DNA from: Verrucomicrobiales bacterium
GTDB taxonomy: Bacteria; Verrucomicrobiota; Verrucomicrobiia; Limisphaerales; UBA9464
Reading direction: 5' to 3'
Assembly: GCA_003445095.1 (NCBI GenBank)
Contig: DLVS01000693.1
Location: 1-5,216, forward strand
Length of the DNA: 5,216 bases
Positions within the stretch are counted from its first letter, which is position 1, and every line of letters begins with the position of its first letter. Shown in pieces: positions 5,187 to 5,216 of the stretch. A model generated the notes under the pieces. The model had not been told where the DNA came from. It saw only the letters and a list, made by a program, of their open reading frames with translations, and made no database searches. A program made the position numbers and the translations under genes.

Positions 5187-5216
5187 GGCCGGCGCCGCGC
5201 GGCAGCCCTACCAGGT

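Larger units (their letters stand above)
4988..5214. repeat. 227-bp inverted-repeat element (REP/MITE-like), probably dispersed
   Basis: The two ends are 32-bp arms in opposite orientation: the left arm (4988-5019) matches the reverse complement of the right arm (5183-5214) at 27 of 32 positions, including a perfect outer CTGGTAGGG/CCCTACCAG pair. A second inverted repeat, GCTGCTCAGC (5037-5046) and GCTGAGCAGC (5146-5155), is perfect and nested. The core (about 5047-5145) has no convincing coding frame and contains a run of seven T (5136-5142). The layout fits paired REP-type sequences or a small non-autonomous element; no transposase is in the window. Whether it recurs in the genome cannot be tested here. 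It also accounts for most of the gene-free stretch after 4834. Confidence 0.7.

Overview
The window (5,216 bp, GC-rich) looks like chromosomal DNA from a member of the PVC group, most likely Verrucomicrobiota. This is inference. It rests on a secreted hydrolase carrying an NPCBM carbohydrate-binding module, a compact signal peptidase I with a GDNRSMP-type box E, weak or absent Shine-Dalgarno sequences, and a structured intergenic repeat whose ends read CTGGTAGGG. No rRNA, tRNA, CRISPR array or intact transposase was seen.

Layout. Positions 1-455 (minus strand) hold the N-terminal part of a Fe/Mn superoxide dismutase with a Tat-like export signal; the rest lies outside the window. Diverging from it on the plus strand is a two-gene unit: a type I signal peptidase (585-1115) and a membrane-anchored NTF2-like protein (1112-1624), overlapping by ATGA. 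These converge on a minus-strand TetA-like MFS transporter (1807-3075). The gap between them holds three consecutive hairpins that look like back-to-back terminators. Upstream of the transporter on the same strand, after a 180-bp gap with no recognised gene, is a secreted multidomain protein (3256-4833): a cysteine-hydrolase (isochorismatase-like) domain, a chitobiase/hexosaminidase C-terminal-like domain and an NPCBM domain.

The last 340 bp have no confident gene. They contain a short, doubtful plus-strand ORF (4881-4994) and then a 227-bp inverted-repeat element (4988-5214). Its two 32-bp arms match at 27 of 32 positions in opposite orientation, and a second, perfect 10-bp inverted repeat is nested inside. 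This is the most unusual structure in the window and is probably a REP/MITE-like dispersed element.

The genes do not form one obvious pathway. A shared theme is the cell envelope: an exported SOD, the protease that removes signal peptides, a membrane-anchored protein, a membrane exporter and a secreted hydrolase. No defence or mobile-element cargo system was found. The hydrolase architecture with a variant active site and the terminal repeat are the best leads for something under-described.
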